This document shows, in pieces, positions 43,379 to 52,029 of a stretch of 64,000 bases of DNA (position 1 is the stretch's first letter; every line of letters begins with the position of its first letter). A program made the position numbers and the translations under genes. The DNA is taken from assembly GCA_040882505.1 (NCBI GenBank), contig JBBEBE010000002.1:1-64000 (forward strand), in the 5' to 3' direction. The notes beneath the pieces were generated by a model. That model saw only the letters and a list, made by a program, of their open reading frames with translations. It ran no database searches and had not been told where the DNA came from. This stretch comes from JBBEBE01 sp040882505 (GTDB taxonomy: Bacteria; Bacteroidota; Rhodothermia; Balneolales; Balneolaceae).

Positions 43379-44241
43379 AGGGAATTATTCTTGCCGGTGG
43401 CTCAGGAACACGACTATACCCCATTACAAAGGCAATTTCCAAACAGTTGATGCCTATTTATGACAAACCGATGATTTACTATCCGTTGTCGGTTCTTATG
43501 CTTGCTGGTATTCGTGAGATTCTTATAATTACGACGCCAGAAGACAAAAACAGTTTTGAAAACTTGCTGGGAGATGGATCGGACTGGGGAATTGATTTGT
43601 CCTATGCAATTCAGCCTAGTCCAGACGGATTGGCCCAAGCTTTTATAATCGGGGAAGATTTCATTGGTGAGGACGATGTCTGTCTGATTTTGGGGGATAA
43701 TATATTCTATGGGCAAGGATTTCCACCGTTACTTGAAAAGGTTGCGAAGAACCCACAAGGGGCAACAGTGTTTGGGTACAGGGTGAACAATCCGAAAAGT
43801 TTTGGCGTGGTTGAGATAGATCGTGAAAAAAAAGTTATCTCCGTTCAAGAGAAACCCCAGAAACCCAAAAGTAACATTGCAGTTACTGGCCTCTATTTTT
43901 ATGACAATCGGGTTGTTGAGATTGCAAAGTCGATAGAACCATCTGCAAGGGGAGAATTGGAAATCACCTCCGTGAACCAAAAATATCTGGATTTAGAAGA
44001 TCTCTATGTAGAGGTCCTGGGAAGGGGATATGCCTGGCTGGACACGGGAACGCATGATGCTATGCTCGAGGCATCTCAGTTTGTCGAAATTATTGAAAGG
44101 CGACAAGGGCTTAAGATTTCTTGTCCTGAGGAAATTGCCTGGAGAAAGGGGTGGATTGATCGTGAGACGTTGGTTGAAATGGCTACAACGCTGAAGAAAA
44201 GTGGGTATGGTGAGTATCTTTTCAAATTGATAGGTGAGTAA
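43375..44241 (+). CDS. rfbA: glucose-1-phosphate thymidylyltransferase
   Basis: The 288-residue nucleotidyltransferase joins dTTP and glucose-1-phosphate to dTDP-glucose. The start MKGIILAGGSGTRLYPITKA and KQLMPIYDKPMIYYPLSVLM are classic for RmlA. GDNIFYGQGFPPLL, RGELEITSVNQKYLD and GYAWLDTGTHDAMLEASQFV complete the family pattern. It overlaps rfbB by four bases and is followed six bases after its stop by the aminotransferase gene, so the three form one operon in pathway order. Confidence 0.96.
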   Translation: MKGIILAGGSGTRLYPITKAISKQLMPIYDKPMIYYPLSVLMLAGIREILIITTPEDKNSFENLLGDGSDWGIDLSYAIQPSPDGLAQAFIIGEDFIGEDDVCLILGDNIFYGQGFPPLLEKVAKNPQGATVFGYRVNNPKSFGVVEIDREKKVISVQEKPQKPKSNIAVTGLYFYDNRVVEIAKSIEPSARGELEITSVNQKYLDLEDLYVEVLGRGYAWLDTGTHDAMLEASQFVEIIERRQGLKISCPEEIAWRKGWIDRETLVEMATTLKKSGYGEYLFKLIGE

Positions 44242-44247
44242 TAATTG

Positions 44248-45321
44248 ATGATTCCTGTAACGAAACCATTTGTTCCCCCACTTTCTGAGTATAATAAATA
44301 TCTTGAAGCTATTTGGGAACGAGAGTATTTCACAAATAATGGACCATTGGTTCAAGAGCTGGAAAAAAGACTAAAAACCTATCTTGATATAAAAAATATT
44401 CTGTTTGTTTCGAATGGTACGATTGCATTACAGCTTGCTATTAAAGTATTGGGACTAAAGGGAGAAGTTATTACGACTCCCTTCTCATATGTAGCAACAA
44501 CAAGTAGTATAGTTTGGGAGGGTTGTGAACCGCGATTTGTCGACATTGATCCTGAAACTCTGAACATTGATCCTAATAAAATTGAAGAAGCGATAACACC
44601 TGAGACTTCTGCCATACTTGCTACACATGTATTTGGGAATCCATGTGATATTGATCATATCCAGGAAATAGCTGATAAACATGGTTTAAAGGTTATCTAT
44701 GACGCAGCACACTGTTTTGGGACGTCCTATAAGGGCCAATCTGTATTAGAGTATGGTGATATAAGTACTACCAGTTTCCATGCCACCAAGCTCTTTCATA
44801 CCGTGGAAGGTGGGGCCGTGTGTGCCAGGGATGAAGACCTAAATCACCGAATGAGCCGTATGCGGAATTTTGGACATGCTGGATATGAAGAATTTAAAGG
44901 GGTAGGAATTAACGGCAAGAATTCTGAATTCCATGCGGCCATGGGATTGTGCAATCTGAATCAAGTTGAAAAAATTCTGCAGAGTCGAAAAAAACAATGC
45001 TTATTATATTATGAATTGCTCAATGATTCCCCCATACAAAGCATCAAAATCCAGGCAAATTGCAAATGGAATTATGCCTATTACCCCGTGATTTTTGAAA
45101 ATGAAGCTCTAACTTTGCAAGTAAAAAAGGTTTTGGAGAAAAACGATATTTATCCACGTCGTTATTTTTATCCGAGTTTGGATACCTTGGACTATGTAAA
45201 AACGGAAAAGGTGAACGTATCGAAGGATATTTCAACGCGAATTATGTGTTTGCCGTTGTATTTTGATTTGACTGACAATGATCAGAAGAAGGTTTCAAAA
45301 ATAATTCTGGAGCAGATTTAG
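44248..45321 (+). CDS. dTDP-4-keto-6-deoxyhexose aminotransferase (DegT family, VioA-like)
   Basis: The 357-residue PLP enzyme starts IPVTKPFVPPLSEYNKYLE and has the family order TNNGPLVQELEKRL, SNGTIALQLAI, ITTPFSYVATTSSIVWEGCE, VIYDAAHCFGTSYKG and SFHATKLFHTVEGGAVC. The Schiff-base residue is Lys181. IWEREYFTNNGPLVQ and NGKNSEFHAAMGL are close to VioA, which makes dTDP-4-amino-4,6-dideoxyglucose (dTDP-Qui4N). DegT relatives that make the galacto epimer (Fuc4N) cannot be excluded. Following rfbB and rfbA, it is the natural next step. TTG at 44245 is an alternative start. Confidence 0.85.
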   Translation: MIPVTKPFVPPLSEYNKYLEAIWEREYFTNNGPLVQELEKRLKTYLDIKNILFVSNGTIALQLAIKVLGLKGEVITTPFSYVATTSSIVWEGCEPRFVDIDPETLNIDPNKIEEAITPETSAILATHVFGNPCDIDHIQEIADKHGLKVIYDAAHCFGTSYKGQSVLEYGDISTTSFHATKLFHTVEGGAVCARDEDLNHRMSRMRNFGHAGYEEFKGVGINGKNSEFHAAMGLCNLNQVEKILQSRKKQCLLYYELLNDSPIQSIKIQANCKWNYAYYPVIFENEALTLQVKKVLEKNDIYPRRYFYPSLDTLDYVKTEKVNVSKDISTRIMCLPLYFDLTDNDQKKVSKIILEQI

Positions 45322-45327
45322 ATTTTT

Positions 45328-46542
45328 ATGAAAAAAATTTTATTGCTTGGTGCTACACATTTTCAAATCCCGGCTATAAAATATGCAAAGGAAGCAGGAT
45401 ATTATGTTATTACGGCTGACTATAAACCGGACAACCCGGGGCATAAGTTTGGTGATGAATATCACAATGTAAGCACCACTGATAAAGAGGCTATTCTTAA
45501 ATTATCAGAGAAACTTAATATTGATGGAATTCTTTCCTATGCATCAGATCCCGGTGCCCCATCCGCGGCTTATGTTGCGGAAGAAATGAATCTGCCGGGC
45601 AATCCCTACGATTCAGTGCAAATTCTTCAGAGAAAAGATCTCTTTAGAGAATTTTTAGCGAAGAACAATTTCAATGTTCCCGAGTCAGCTTCTTTTTCGA
45701 GCAAAAAAAAGGCTAAAGAATTTGGAAAGGAACTAATAAAAAAAAGAAACAGTATTATCGTTAAGCCGGTTGATTCTTCTGGATCAAAAGGTGTGACTCG
45801 TGTTAAAGATTTTAGCGATTTTGAGAGTGCTTTTTCACATGCCCTGAGTTTTTCAATATCCGGTAAAGTAGTTGTGGAAGAATTCATTCAAAAGAAATCC
45901 TACCAAATGGATGGTGATGGTTTTGTGTGGGATGGAAAATTGGCTTTTAGTTGTTTTGGCACGCAACATAATGATTTGGAATGCCATCCTCATGTACCGG
46001 TTGGTATAAGTTTCCCTTATGTGGAAAATCAAGATATCCAACATAAAGCTAGGATACAGATTGACCGGATTATGCAGCTTCTTGATATGAAAGTGGGAGG
46101 GTTGAACATTGAATTTATCATCAATGAGGAGGATGAAATTTATCTGTTGGAAATTGGTCCAAGGAGTGGAGGAAATTTAATACCTGAAGTAATTAAATAT
46201 GTTACTGGTGTTGACTTGATTGCATATTCTGTAGAAGGTGCACTTGGTAAAGATTGTTCAGATATAAATCAGATACCTACAAACGGGTACTACTCTTCTT
46301 ATATATTACATGCTACCCTAGACGGAGAATTTCAAGGGGTAGAAATTAGCGACGATATTAAAAGAAATATTGTTCAGCAAGAAATTATGGTACAAAAAGG
46401 AGATAGAGTTCAAAAATTTGCCGGTTCACACCACACATTAGGGTCATTTATATTGAAATTTGACTCTCATGATAAGATGGTAAAAAAATTAGATAAAATG
46501 AATAACTATATTAAGATTAAACTAAAAATTGCAGACTCTTGA
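45328..46542 (+). CDS. ATP-grasp ligase, predicted amide-bond former on an amino sugar
   Basis: The 404-residue protein has a pre-ATP-grasp N-terminal part (KKILLLGATHFQIPAIKYAK, ADYKPDNPGHKFGDEYHNVS) and an ATP-grasp domain at about residues 105-310, with IVKPVDSSGSKGVTRVKDF as glycine-rich loop and GGLNIEFIINEEDEIYLLEI followed by GPRSGGNLIPEV as the metal and phosphate site. The family ligates a carboxylate to an amine using ATP. In this operon the 4-amino group made by the preceding aminotransferase is a likely acceptor, so an amino-acid or hydroxy-acid amide is plausible. That is an inference from order; the substrate is not visible. The next gene overlaps its stop. Confidence 0.75.
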   Translation: MKKILLLGATHFQIPAIKYAKEAGYYVITADYKPDNPGHKFGDEYHNVSTTDKEAILKLSEKLNIDGILSYASDPGAPSAAYVAEEMNLPGNPYDSVQILQRKDLFREFLAKNNFNVPESASFSSKKKAKEFGKELIKKRNSIIVKPVDSSGSKGVTRVKDFSDFESAFSHALSFSISGKVVVEEFIQKKSYQMDGDGFVWDGKLAFSCFGTQHNDLECHPHVPVGISFPYVENQDIQHKARIQIDRIMQLLDMKVGGLNIEFIINEEDEIYLLEIGPRSGGNLIPEVIKYVTGVDLIAYSVEGALGKDCSDINQIPTNGYYSSYILHATLDGEFQGVEISDDIKRNIVQQEIMVQKGDRVQKFAGSHHTLGSFILKFDSHDKMVKKLDKMNNYIKIKLKIADS

Positions 46543-47849
46543 ATATATTATTAATTGGACAATGTTCTCTGCATTGGGGGAGAATGGAATTCGGAAATAT
46601 CGGTAATTATTATATAATAGAACCATTTATCCGTCAATTACATCAAACATTTCCCGGTGCAAATATTAAAACTACATTTCAATTGTCAGATGGTTTTTGT
46701 GTACGGGAAAACATATCTGTATTACCGATGGAATTATATTATGGCTGGAATGAATCTGATTTAGATTGTGCTCTAAAAGAGCTTTCAATTGCTGAATTAT
46801 ATAAAAGTATGGGTAAAGTAGTTTCCACTACCAGTTACATAGATGAAGTATTATCAGCTGATTTAGTAATTGATTTCAGTGGTGATATTTGGGGAGATAA
46901 CGCTGACTTCTTAGGACCAAACCGTTTTTTAGTTGGTTTAATAAAAGACAGAGTGGCGCAATTATTGGGTAAGCCCACTGTAATGCTTGCAGGTTCTCCC
47001 GGTCCGTTTGATAATCAGGATACTTTAGAATTTGCTAAAGAAGTATTTGCGGACTTTGATTTGGTTACCAATAGGGAGCCTATAAGTATGGAAATATTGA
47101 AAGAATATGGTTTTGATATTTCAAAAACATTCAGTAAAGCTTGCCCCTCATTTTTATTCGAACCCCAAAAAGAATTTTCATTTATTTCAATATTAGACAA
47201 GGAAGGTATAGAAGATAATGGGCGGCCAAAAGCAGGTTTTATCTTATGTGGCTGGAATTTCACGGAGGGCCCGTTTGATAAGTGGCCAAGAGAGGATAAA
47301 GATTACTTAAAGTTTGCGGAATCAGTGGAGTACATGATTGATGTTCTTGGTTTGGATGTCTATTTAATGTCCCATTCAAATGGATTTCCAATTCCCCCTA
47401 AAGAATTTGAGTTACAACATGGAAGAGATTATCCGATTATTAAACAGTTACAGAAAGTACTTAGTAAAAGGGGAGTACAGGATCATGTTCATTCAATAGA
47501 TGGAGTATATGATACATGGGAAACCAAAGCATTAATTGGAAATTTTGATTTCTTAGTTAGTGGTCGTGTTCATGGTGCAATAGCAGGTCTCTCCCAGGCT
47601 ATTCCAACGGTAATAATTGATTATGGACATGAACCCAAAGCTCATAAATTAGTAGGATTTGCAAAAGTTATTGATGTAGAAAATTATGTAGCTAGCCCTG
47701 AAAGTAGTGACAGTTTAAAAAAAATAATAAAAGATTGCTGGATTCATAGGAAAGTCGTACAGAAAAATATTGCAAATAGATTAAATTTAGTTCATCAAAT
47801 GACACTTGAAAATTTTCAGTTAACTAGAGAGGTATTTGAAGGTCATTGA
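46539..47849 (+). CDS. polysaccharide pyruvyl transferase family protein
   Basis: The 436-residue protein has the pyruvyl-transferase (CsaB/WcaK) landmarks: MNILLIGQCSLHWGRMEFGN followed by IGNYYII at the N-terminus, DLVIDFSGDIWGDN, TVMLAGSPGPFDNQDTLEFA, DLVTNREPISMEILKEYG and, near the C-terminus, FDFLVSGRVHGAIAGLSQAI followed by PTVIIDYGHEPKAHKLVGF. SGRVHG is the diagnostic block that binds phosphoenolpyruvate in this fold. Family members attach a pyruvate ketal to sugars, although some relatives have other roles. It starts with a TTG that overlaps the ATP-grasp stop (TTGA) and is followed one base after its stop by the formyltransferase-like gene. Confidence 0.78.
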   Translation: MNILLIGQCSLHWGRMEFGNIGNYYIIEPFIRQLHQTFPGANIKTTFQLSDGFCVRENISVLPMELYYGWNESDLDCALKELSIAELYKSMGKVVSTTSYIDEVLSADLVIDFSGDIWGDNADFLGPNRFLVGLIKDRVAQLLGKPTVMLAGSPGPFDNQDTLEFAKEVFADFDLVTNREPISMEILKEYGFDISKTFSKACPSFLFEPQKEFSFISILDKEGIEDNGRPKAGFILCGWNFTEGPFDKWPREDKDYLKFAESVEYMIDVLGLDVYLMSHSNGFPIPPKEFELQHGRDYPIIKQLQKVLSKRGVQDHVHSIDGVYDTWETKALIGNFDFLVSGRVHGAIAGLSQAIPTVIIDYGHEPKAHKLVGFAKVIDVENYVASPESSDSLKKIIKDCWIHRKVVQKNIANRLNLVHQMTLENFQLTREVFEGH

Positions 47850-47850
47850 A

Positions 47851-48504
47851 ATGGGATTAGATATATCTTTTTATGTGTCTGGTAAAGCTACGCGACTTAG
47901 AAAAATTATAAAGAGTAGAAGGTCGAATAATTTAGTTGAGTCAACAAAGTTAGTTATTTGTGATAATGTAAATAACTCTGATCTAAATGAATTATTATCC
48001 GACCATGGTATTACCTTTATAGAAATTGATTACTCAGAATTAAAAAATGACAAATCGAATTCATTATCAGATATAATATTATCTAAATTTTATAATTATA
48101 GTATTGATTACTGCTTTTGCTATGGGAATCAGATTCTTAAAGGGGAATTGTTGAATCGGTACAAAAATAAAATAATAAACTTTCATCCCTCTGTTTTACC
48201 TTTTTTAAAGGGAAGAAATGCAATAGACAAAGCAATCGAAAAGGGAGTAATGATTTTGGGTAACACCGCACACTTTTTGACAGATAAAGTAGATGGGGGG
48301 CCAATAATAATGCAGAGTTTAATACATGCTAATACTTTCTCAGATGGTGGATATGATAAAGTGTTGGATCTACAAGTTGATATGAATATTCAGATCTTTA
48401 ATTGGTTGTCAGAAGGACGACTTACCTTTGGCAGAAATGGAGAAGTCAAAGTAAAAGAATCAGATTATAGTACTATAAGTTTTTATCCGAAATTAGAACT
48501 GTGA
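47851..48504 (+). CDS. formyltransferase-family protein, possible sugar N-formyltransferase
   Basis: The 217-residue protein has the N10-formyl-tetrahydrofolate transferase fold: NQILKGELLNRYKNKIINFH with Asn110 and His112, then PSVLPFLKGRNAIDKAIEKG, GNTAHFLTDKVDGGPIIMQS with Asp148. The Asn-His-Asp set and spacing match PurN (Asn106, His108, Asp144 in E. coli). Within an operon for a 4-amino-dideoxy sugar, an N-formyltransferase of the VioF/WlaRD kind is the natural reading, though those are often longer than PurN. ATG 47851 follows the pyruvyltransferase stop by one base; a TTG 15 bases earlier is possible. Its last base is the first base of the next start. Confidence 0.8.
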   Translation: MGLDISFYVSGKATRLRKIIKSRRSNNLVESTKLVICDNVNNSDLNELLSDHGITFIEIDYSELKNDKSNSLSDIILSKFYNYSIDYCFCYGNQILKGELLNRYKNKIINFHPSVLPFLKGRNAIDKAIEKGVMILGNTAHFLTDKVDGGPIIMQSLIHANTFSDGGYDKVLDLQVDMNIQIFNWLSEGRLTFGRNGEVKVKESDYSTISFYPKLEL

Positions 48505-49325
48505 TGAATAAAGAACCTTTAGTTAGCGTATGCTGTATCACCTTTAACCATGAAAAATTTATACGGGATGCAATTGAGAGTTTTTTAATGCAAAAAACTT
48601 CATTTCCATTTGAAATTATTATTCATGATGATGCTTCCACAGATGGGACACAAGAAATAATAAAAGAATATTCTGAAGTGGATCCGAGGATCATTCCAAT
48701 TTTACGAGAGGATAATATAAAATCTACAGGTGTACACATTTTTCCTATCGCATCTCAGATAGCTCGTGGCAAATATATTGCACTTTGTGAAGGTGATGAC
48801 TATTGGATCGACCCTTTAAAATTGGAAAAGCAAGTTGCTTTTCTTGAAGAAAATAAAAATTTTACATTGGTTACAACTTTACAAAATAATATAGATATAG
48901 AAGGTAGCATTTTTGGAGTGAATAAGGGAGGGACAAGGACAATGATGTATCCATCGTCTATAAAAGTGCAAACAAGATTTTCTCATTTGATCCCACATGG
49001 AGATAACCTACTAAAAGCTACATTGAATCTTCATGGTGATGAACATTGTATTAATGAGGTTATGGCAGTATGGAGAAAGCACGATAAAGGAATATGGGGG
49101 GGGCTGCAAGGAGATGATTCTAATCATATTTTAGAATGCAATCGTGGTTTAACTAAAATTGGAATTGGATTGAGTTTTATTTATGATGGGTTTAAAATAA
49201 AAGGGTTAATATATTTGGCTAAAGCATTTAAAAATTTTTTAAATTCAACTGGTGCTAGTCTTGATATTAAGCACAAAATAATGTATTGTATTGTGGTTAT
49301 TTCTGTACTATTTAAAATTAGATAA
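48504..49325 (+). CDS. glycosyltransferase family 2
   Basis: The 273-residue GT-A enzyme opens PLVSVCCITFNHEKFIRDAI, continues with EIIIHDDASTDGTQEIIKEY, and has ARGKYIALCEGDDYWIDPLK with the DD metal site. A divergent later half contains EVMAVWRKHDKGIWGG (acceptor region) and a hydrophobic C-terminal segment (IKHKIMYCIVVISVLFKI). It is the last gene of the dTDP-sugar operon and would transfer the decorated sugar or its neighbour. The ATG at 48504 shares one base with the previous stop; GTG 48501 is an alternative. Just after its end begins an insertion-sequence-rich zone. Confidence 0.85.
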   Translation: MNKEPLVSVCCITFNHEKFIRDAIESFLMQKTSFPFEIIIHDDASTDGTQEIIKEYSEVDPRIIPILREDNIKSTGVHIFPIASQIARGKYIALCEGDDYWIDPLKLEKQVAFLEENKNFTLVTTLQNNIDIEGSIFGVNKGGTRTMMYPSSIKVQTRFSHLIPHGDNLLKATLNLHGDEHCINEVMAVWRKHDKGIWGGLQGDDSNHILECNRGLTKIGIGLSFIYDGFKIKGLIYLAKAFKNFLNSTGASLDIKHKIMYCIVVISVLFKIR

Positions 49326-49455
49326 TAAAATTTGATTTTGTTTAGTGGCTATTACCTTTTGTCCGCATTTTATGTGGATTCAAAAGAATGGTAATAATTT
49401 TGGAGATGACCTTCTAATAATTGACAGATACCAAAGACAACGAAAATTAACGGAT

Positions 49456-49650
49456 CAGTAGTGTCCGGTTAAGCACATTCTAAGTTCTTATAAATCATTG
49501 TTGTACATTGGAATAAGTGCTGTTAAAATTTTTATCGACTTGAACTCGTAGTTTGCCAGTAACTGCGGAGTTCAACTATTGATCAATAAATAACATCATG
49601 TACACTGGCCGTCTTATTTTTTCACAACTTATGGACGTGTGGAATCAGAA
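49456..49650 (+). mobile_element. left-end remnant of an IS4-family element related to the intact one at 52337
   Basis: From CAGTAGTGTCCGGTTAAGC at 49456 the sequence parallels the first about 190 bp of the intact IS4-family element at 52337: terminal repeat, leader (TTTTTATCGACTTGAAC-like) and the start of the transposase, which here reads ATGTACACTGGCCG (M-Y-T-G-R-L-I-F-S-Q-L-M-D-V). It is diverged and breaks off about 17 codons into the gene, so it is an old truncated relative and not a copy of the intact element. Confidence 0.75.
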
Positions 49651-49692
49651 TAGCAGTGCAACCGTTCGGGGAGAACCCCGTACTATTGCCGC

Positions 49693-49771
49693 ATGAAAAC
49701 ACAACAACGATTGACCGACGTGGACCGAGAACAGATCTTCTTGGGATTGGATAAAGGTGAGCGCCCTGCAG
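49693..49771 (+). pseudogene. fragment of an IS30-like transposase N-terminus
   Basis: An open stretch of 26 codons starts ATG at 49693 and reads MKTQQRLTDVDREQIFLGLD followed by KGERPA. This resembles the beginning of IS30-type transposases (Leu-Thr-x3-Arg-x2-Ile helix before the first helix-turn-helix). It is cut at 49771 by the left end of the next element. The match is short, so the family call is tentative. Confidence 0.35.
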
Positions 49772-49854
49772 TGACCTCCTCCCAAAAAATTGGACCAATT
49801 AAAACTGGAAAATTTGGGCATAGTTGTAAATTACCATGAACCAATCAACATGCC

Positions 49855-50121
49855 ATGAAGACGTCCAAATTCAGCGAAGGGCAAATCTTGTTTGCCCTTC
49901 GCCAAGCCGAGTCGGGAACGAGTGTCGACGAAGTCTGTCGAAAGATGGGGATTTCACAAGCGACCTTCTACAATTGGAAGAAGAAGTTTACAGGGATGAC
50001 CCTGTCCGACCTTCGCAAGCTCAAAGAACTCGAGCAGGAGAACCACCGGCTCAAGAAGTTGGTAGCGGATCTTTCGCTCGACAAACACATGCTTCAGGAG
50101 GTCCTCAAAAAAAAGCTTTGA
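49855..50121 (+). CDS. IS3-family OrfA (helix-turn-helix and leucine zipper)
   Basis: The 88-residue protein has the OrfA layout: TSKFSEGQILFALRQAESG, a helix-turn-helix VDEVCRKMGISQATFYNWKK, then a Leu-zipper-like DLRKLKELEQENHRLKKLVA ending KKKL. It overlaps the orfB frame at a run of A residues around 50109-50116 (AAAAAAAA), the usual place for minus-one frameshifting in IS3 elements. The matching orfB is truncated, so the protein is probably an orphan. Confidence 0.85.
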   Translation: MKTSKFSEGQILFALRQAESGTSVDEVCRKMGISQATFYNWKKKFTGMTLSDLRKLKELEQENHRLKKLVADLSLDKHMLQEVLKKKL

Positions 50122-50636
50122 AGCCAGCAGCCCGCCGTGATCTGGTTCATACGATCATGGAAGAGTATCAGGTTTCGCTTCTGCGAGCCTGTGCACTGAT
50201 GCTGTTGGCTAAATCATTATGGTACTACAAACCTAAAGAGGACCCGCTTAATGAGGTTCTGACGGCCCGTATTCGCGAAATTGCCTATACGCGTGTTCGT
50301 TACGGATACTGGCGCATCTATGCTGTACTTCGTCGGGAGAATTGGGAGGTCAATCATAAACGGGTTTACCGGCTCTATAAATTGGCAGGTTTGAACTTGA
50401 GGAGCAAACGGCCACGGCGCTCGCGTGCAGCGGCGCACCGATTGGATCGTATCGAGGAGATACGGCCTCATCAGTGCTGGAGCATGGATTTTGTATCGGA
50501 TCAGTTGTTGGATGGGCGGTGCTTTCGAGCCTTAACTGTAGTCGATAATTTTACTCGTCGGTGCCTGGCTATCCACGCCGGCGGTTCGATTCGGGGGCAA
50601 GATGTTGTCGAGGTTGTTGACAGGCGCATTGCCTCA
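50109..50636 (+). pseudogene. IS3-family OrfB (DDE integrase), 3' truncated
   Basis: The frame minus one from orfA reads through KPAARRDLVHTIMEEYQVSL, then RIREIAYTRVRYGYWRIYAV, KRVYRLYKLAGLNLRSKRPR and HQCWSMDFVSDQLLDGRCFR with the first catalytic Asp (SMDFV). The frame breaks after VVEVVDRRIAS at about 50636; the later Asp and Glu of the DDE triad and about 90 residues are missing. The few codons after 50636 in the open frame come from the next element. Confidence 0.8.
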
Positions 50637-50799
50637 TGTCAAATCTTACTTTCAAATGACTCTTGCCTCAACTAATATTTTACCTGCTGTCGTTTACCTG
50701 AACTTAGCAGGGATAACCAATGAGGCTATTGATGAGTATTAATGCACGAAAAGAACTTGTCCTGAGTGTTGCCCTTCGCTATCACAAGGCCAATCGAAC
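50637..50799 (+). mobile_element. left-end fragment of an IS481-like element
   Basis: This 163-bp piece starts TGTCAAATCTTACTTTCAAA at the point where the IS407-like orfB breaks. Its ATG at 50732 opens MSINARKELVLSVALRYHKA, a start seen in IS481-type or related integrase transposases. It is in turn interrupted at 50799/50800 by the complete IS3-family copy. The rest of the element is not found on the far side of that copy. Confidence 0.45.
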
Positions 50800-50852
50800 T
50801 GTAGTGGTCTGGGAAAATTGGACAGTTAAACTTGAAAACTTAGTTTGCTGCC

Positions 50853-51137
50853 ATGAGACGAAAACGACGACATTTTGGAGCCAAATTCAAGACAAAAGTG
50901 GTCCTCGAAGCGCTCAAAGAGCGGGAGAGCCTTCAAGAGATCGCCGAGAAGTACGAGCTTCACCCCAACCAGATTACCAGCTGGAAGAAGCAGTTTTTGG
51001 AGAACGCCGAGCAGGCCTTTGGCAGTGACAAGTCCGTCAAGGCCCTCAAGAAAGCCGAGCAGGAGCGCGAAGAGCTCTACAAACAGATTGGCCAGATGAA
51101 GGTGGAGACGGACTTTCTAAAAAAAAAGTTGCAATGA
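50853..51137 (+). CDS. IS3-family OrfA, copy 1
   Basis: The 94-residue protein has the helix-turn-helix part HFGAKFKTKVVLEALKERES and LQEIAEKYELHPNQITSWKK, followed by a coiled region (AEQEREELYKQIGQMKVETD) ending FLKKKLQ. OrfA proteins of this family bind the element ends and, when frameshifted into OrfB, form the transposase. The ATGA at its stop overlaps orfB in the minus-one frame. Confidence 0.92.
   Translation: MRRKRRHFGAKFKTKVVLEALKERESLQEIAEKYELHPNQITSWKKQFLENAEQAFGSDKSVKALKKAEQEREELYKQIGQMKVETDFLKKKLQ
51119..51127 (+). other. run of nine A residues, likely frameshift site (copy 1)
   Basis: Nine A residues followed by GTTG lie just before the orfA stop, and orfB is in the minus-one frame. 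This fits the known programmed minus-one frameshifting of IS3-family elements. The same run is at 60530-60538 in copy 2. Confidence 0.6.
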
Positions 51138-51976
51138 GGCCGCTCTCGGACCGCCGGGAGATGGTGGAATCGCAGCACAAACGCCTGGATACCACGGCGC
51201 AGTGCCGGCTGCTATCGGTGCCCCGATCGAGCTATTATTACAAACCGAAGGGGATCTCTGAGCAAGATCTACACATCATGCAGCGAATGGACCGCATGTA
51301 CACCGAAGACCCGACCCGGGGGTCTCGTCGCTATCGACGGGACCTTCGTCTGGAGGGGATTCCCATCAGCCGGGAGAAGGTTCGCCGGCTGATGAAGATC
51401 ATGCGGATCAAGACGATCTACTGCAAGCCGCGAACGACGGTGATCGATCCGGCCAGCTACAAGTATCCCTATCTGCTTCGAGGTCTGGAGATCAACTCCA
51501 GCAACCAGGTGTGGCAAATCGACATCAGCTATATTCCGTTGGCCAAGGGCTTTATGTATCTGGTGGCCATTATTGACGTTCACAGTCGGTATATCGTCGG
51601 CTGGGACATCTCCAACACGATGATGGCAGACTGGGTGGTTCAGACGCTCCAAACGGCCATCGAGGCCCACGGGGCGCCCGGGATCATCAACAGCGATCAG
51701 GGGGTACAGTTTACCAGCCATGAGTATGTGGCCTATGTGAAGAGCTTGGACACGGTGCGGATCTCGATGGACGGCAAAGGCCGAGCCACTGACAATGCCC
51801 ACATTGAACGGTTCTTCCGTACCATCAAATACGACAAGATCTATCTGTACATCCCGGAGAATGGGCAGGAGCTCTACCGGCTGTGTCAGGAGTTCATTAC
51901 GTTCTACAACCGAAGGCGAGGCCACTCCTCGATTGGAGATCTGCCTCCGGAACGGGTCTACCAGAACGCGGCATGA
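51134..51976 (+). CDS. IS3-family OrfB integrase-type transposase, copy 1
   Basis: The 280-residue protein has an N-terminal HTH_21-like part (RLLSVPRSSYYYKPKGISEQ, GSRRYRRDLRLEGIPISREK) and an intact DDE integrase core: NQVWQIDISYIPLAKGFMYL with the first Asp, GIINSDQGVQFTSHEYVAYV with the second, and TDNAHIERFFRTIKYDKIYL with the Glu. It ends FYNRRRGHSSIGDLPPERVY. All catalytic residues are present, so it appears functional when fused to OrfA by frameshifting. Confidence 0.93.
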   Translation: MRPLSDRREMVESQHKRLDTTAQCRLLSVPRSSYYYKPKGISEQDLHIMQRMDRMYTEDPTRGSRRYRRDLRLEGIPISREKVRRLMKIMRIKTIYCKPRTTVIDPASYKYPYLLRGLEINSSNQVWQIDISYIPLAKGFMYLVAIIDVHSRYIVGWDISNTMMADWVVQTLQTAIEAHGAPGIINSDQGVQFTSHEYVAYVKSLDTVRISMDGKGRATDNAHIERFFRTIKYDKIYLYIPENGQELYRLCQEFITFYNRRRGHSSIGDLPPERVYQNAA

Positions 51977-52029
51977 GAAACCAAACGATCCATCACAACA
52001 TATCTGTCCAACGAACTTAGACCACTACA

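Larger units (their letters stand above)
49772..50636 (+). mobile_element. truncated IS3-family (IS407-group-like) element
   Basis: The left end TGACCTCCTCCCAAAAAATT at 49772 has the form typical of IS407-group elements. It carries an intact orfA (49855-50121) and an orfB that stops abruptly at about 50636, where a sequence starting TGTCAAATC, resembling an IS481-type end, begins. The right end and the second half of the integrase domain are missing, so it cannot move on its own. Confidence 0.75.
50800..52029 (+). mobile_element. complete 1,230-bp IS3-family insertion sequence, copy 1
   Basis: The element begins TGTAGTGGTCTGGGAAAATT and ends with the reverse complement TGTAGTGGTCTAGG-type sequence (AGACCACTACA at 52019-52029). 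It has orfA, orfB and imperfect terminal inverted repeats of about 28 bp. The same sequence recurs at 60211-61440. This copy has a T at 52017 where copy 2 and the two solitary right ends have C. No target duplication is visible; the flanks are fragments of two different older elements, which suggests rearrangement after insertion. Confidence 0.93.

Noticed and set aside
42317..45321. Rhamnose biosynthesis (rmlABCD) operon
   Set aside because: Only rmlB and rmlA homologues are present; the next gene is an aminotransferase, and no rmlC or rmlD was found in the window.
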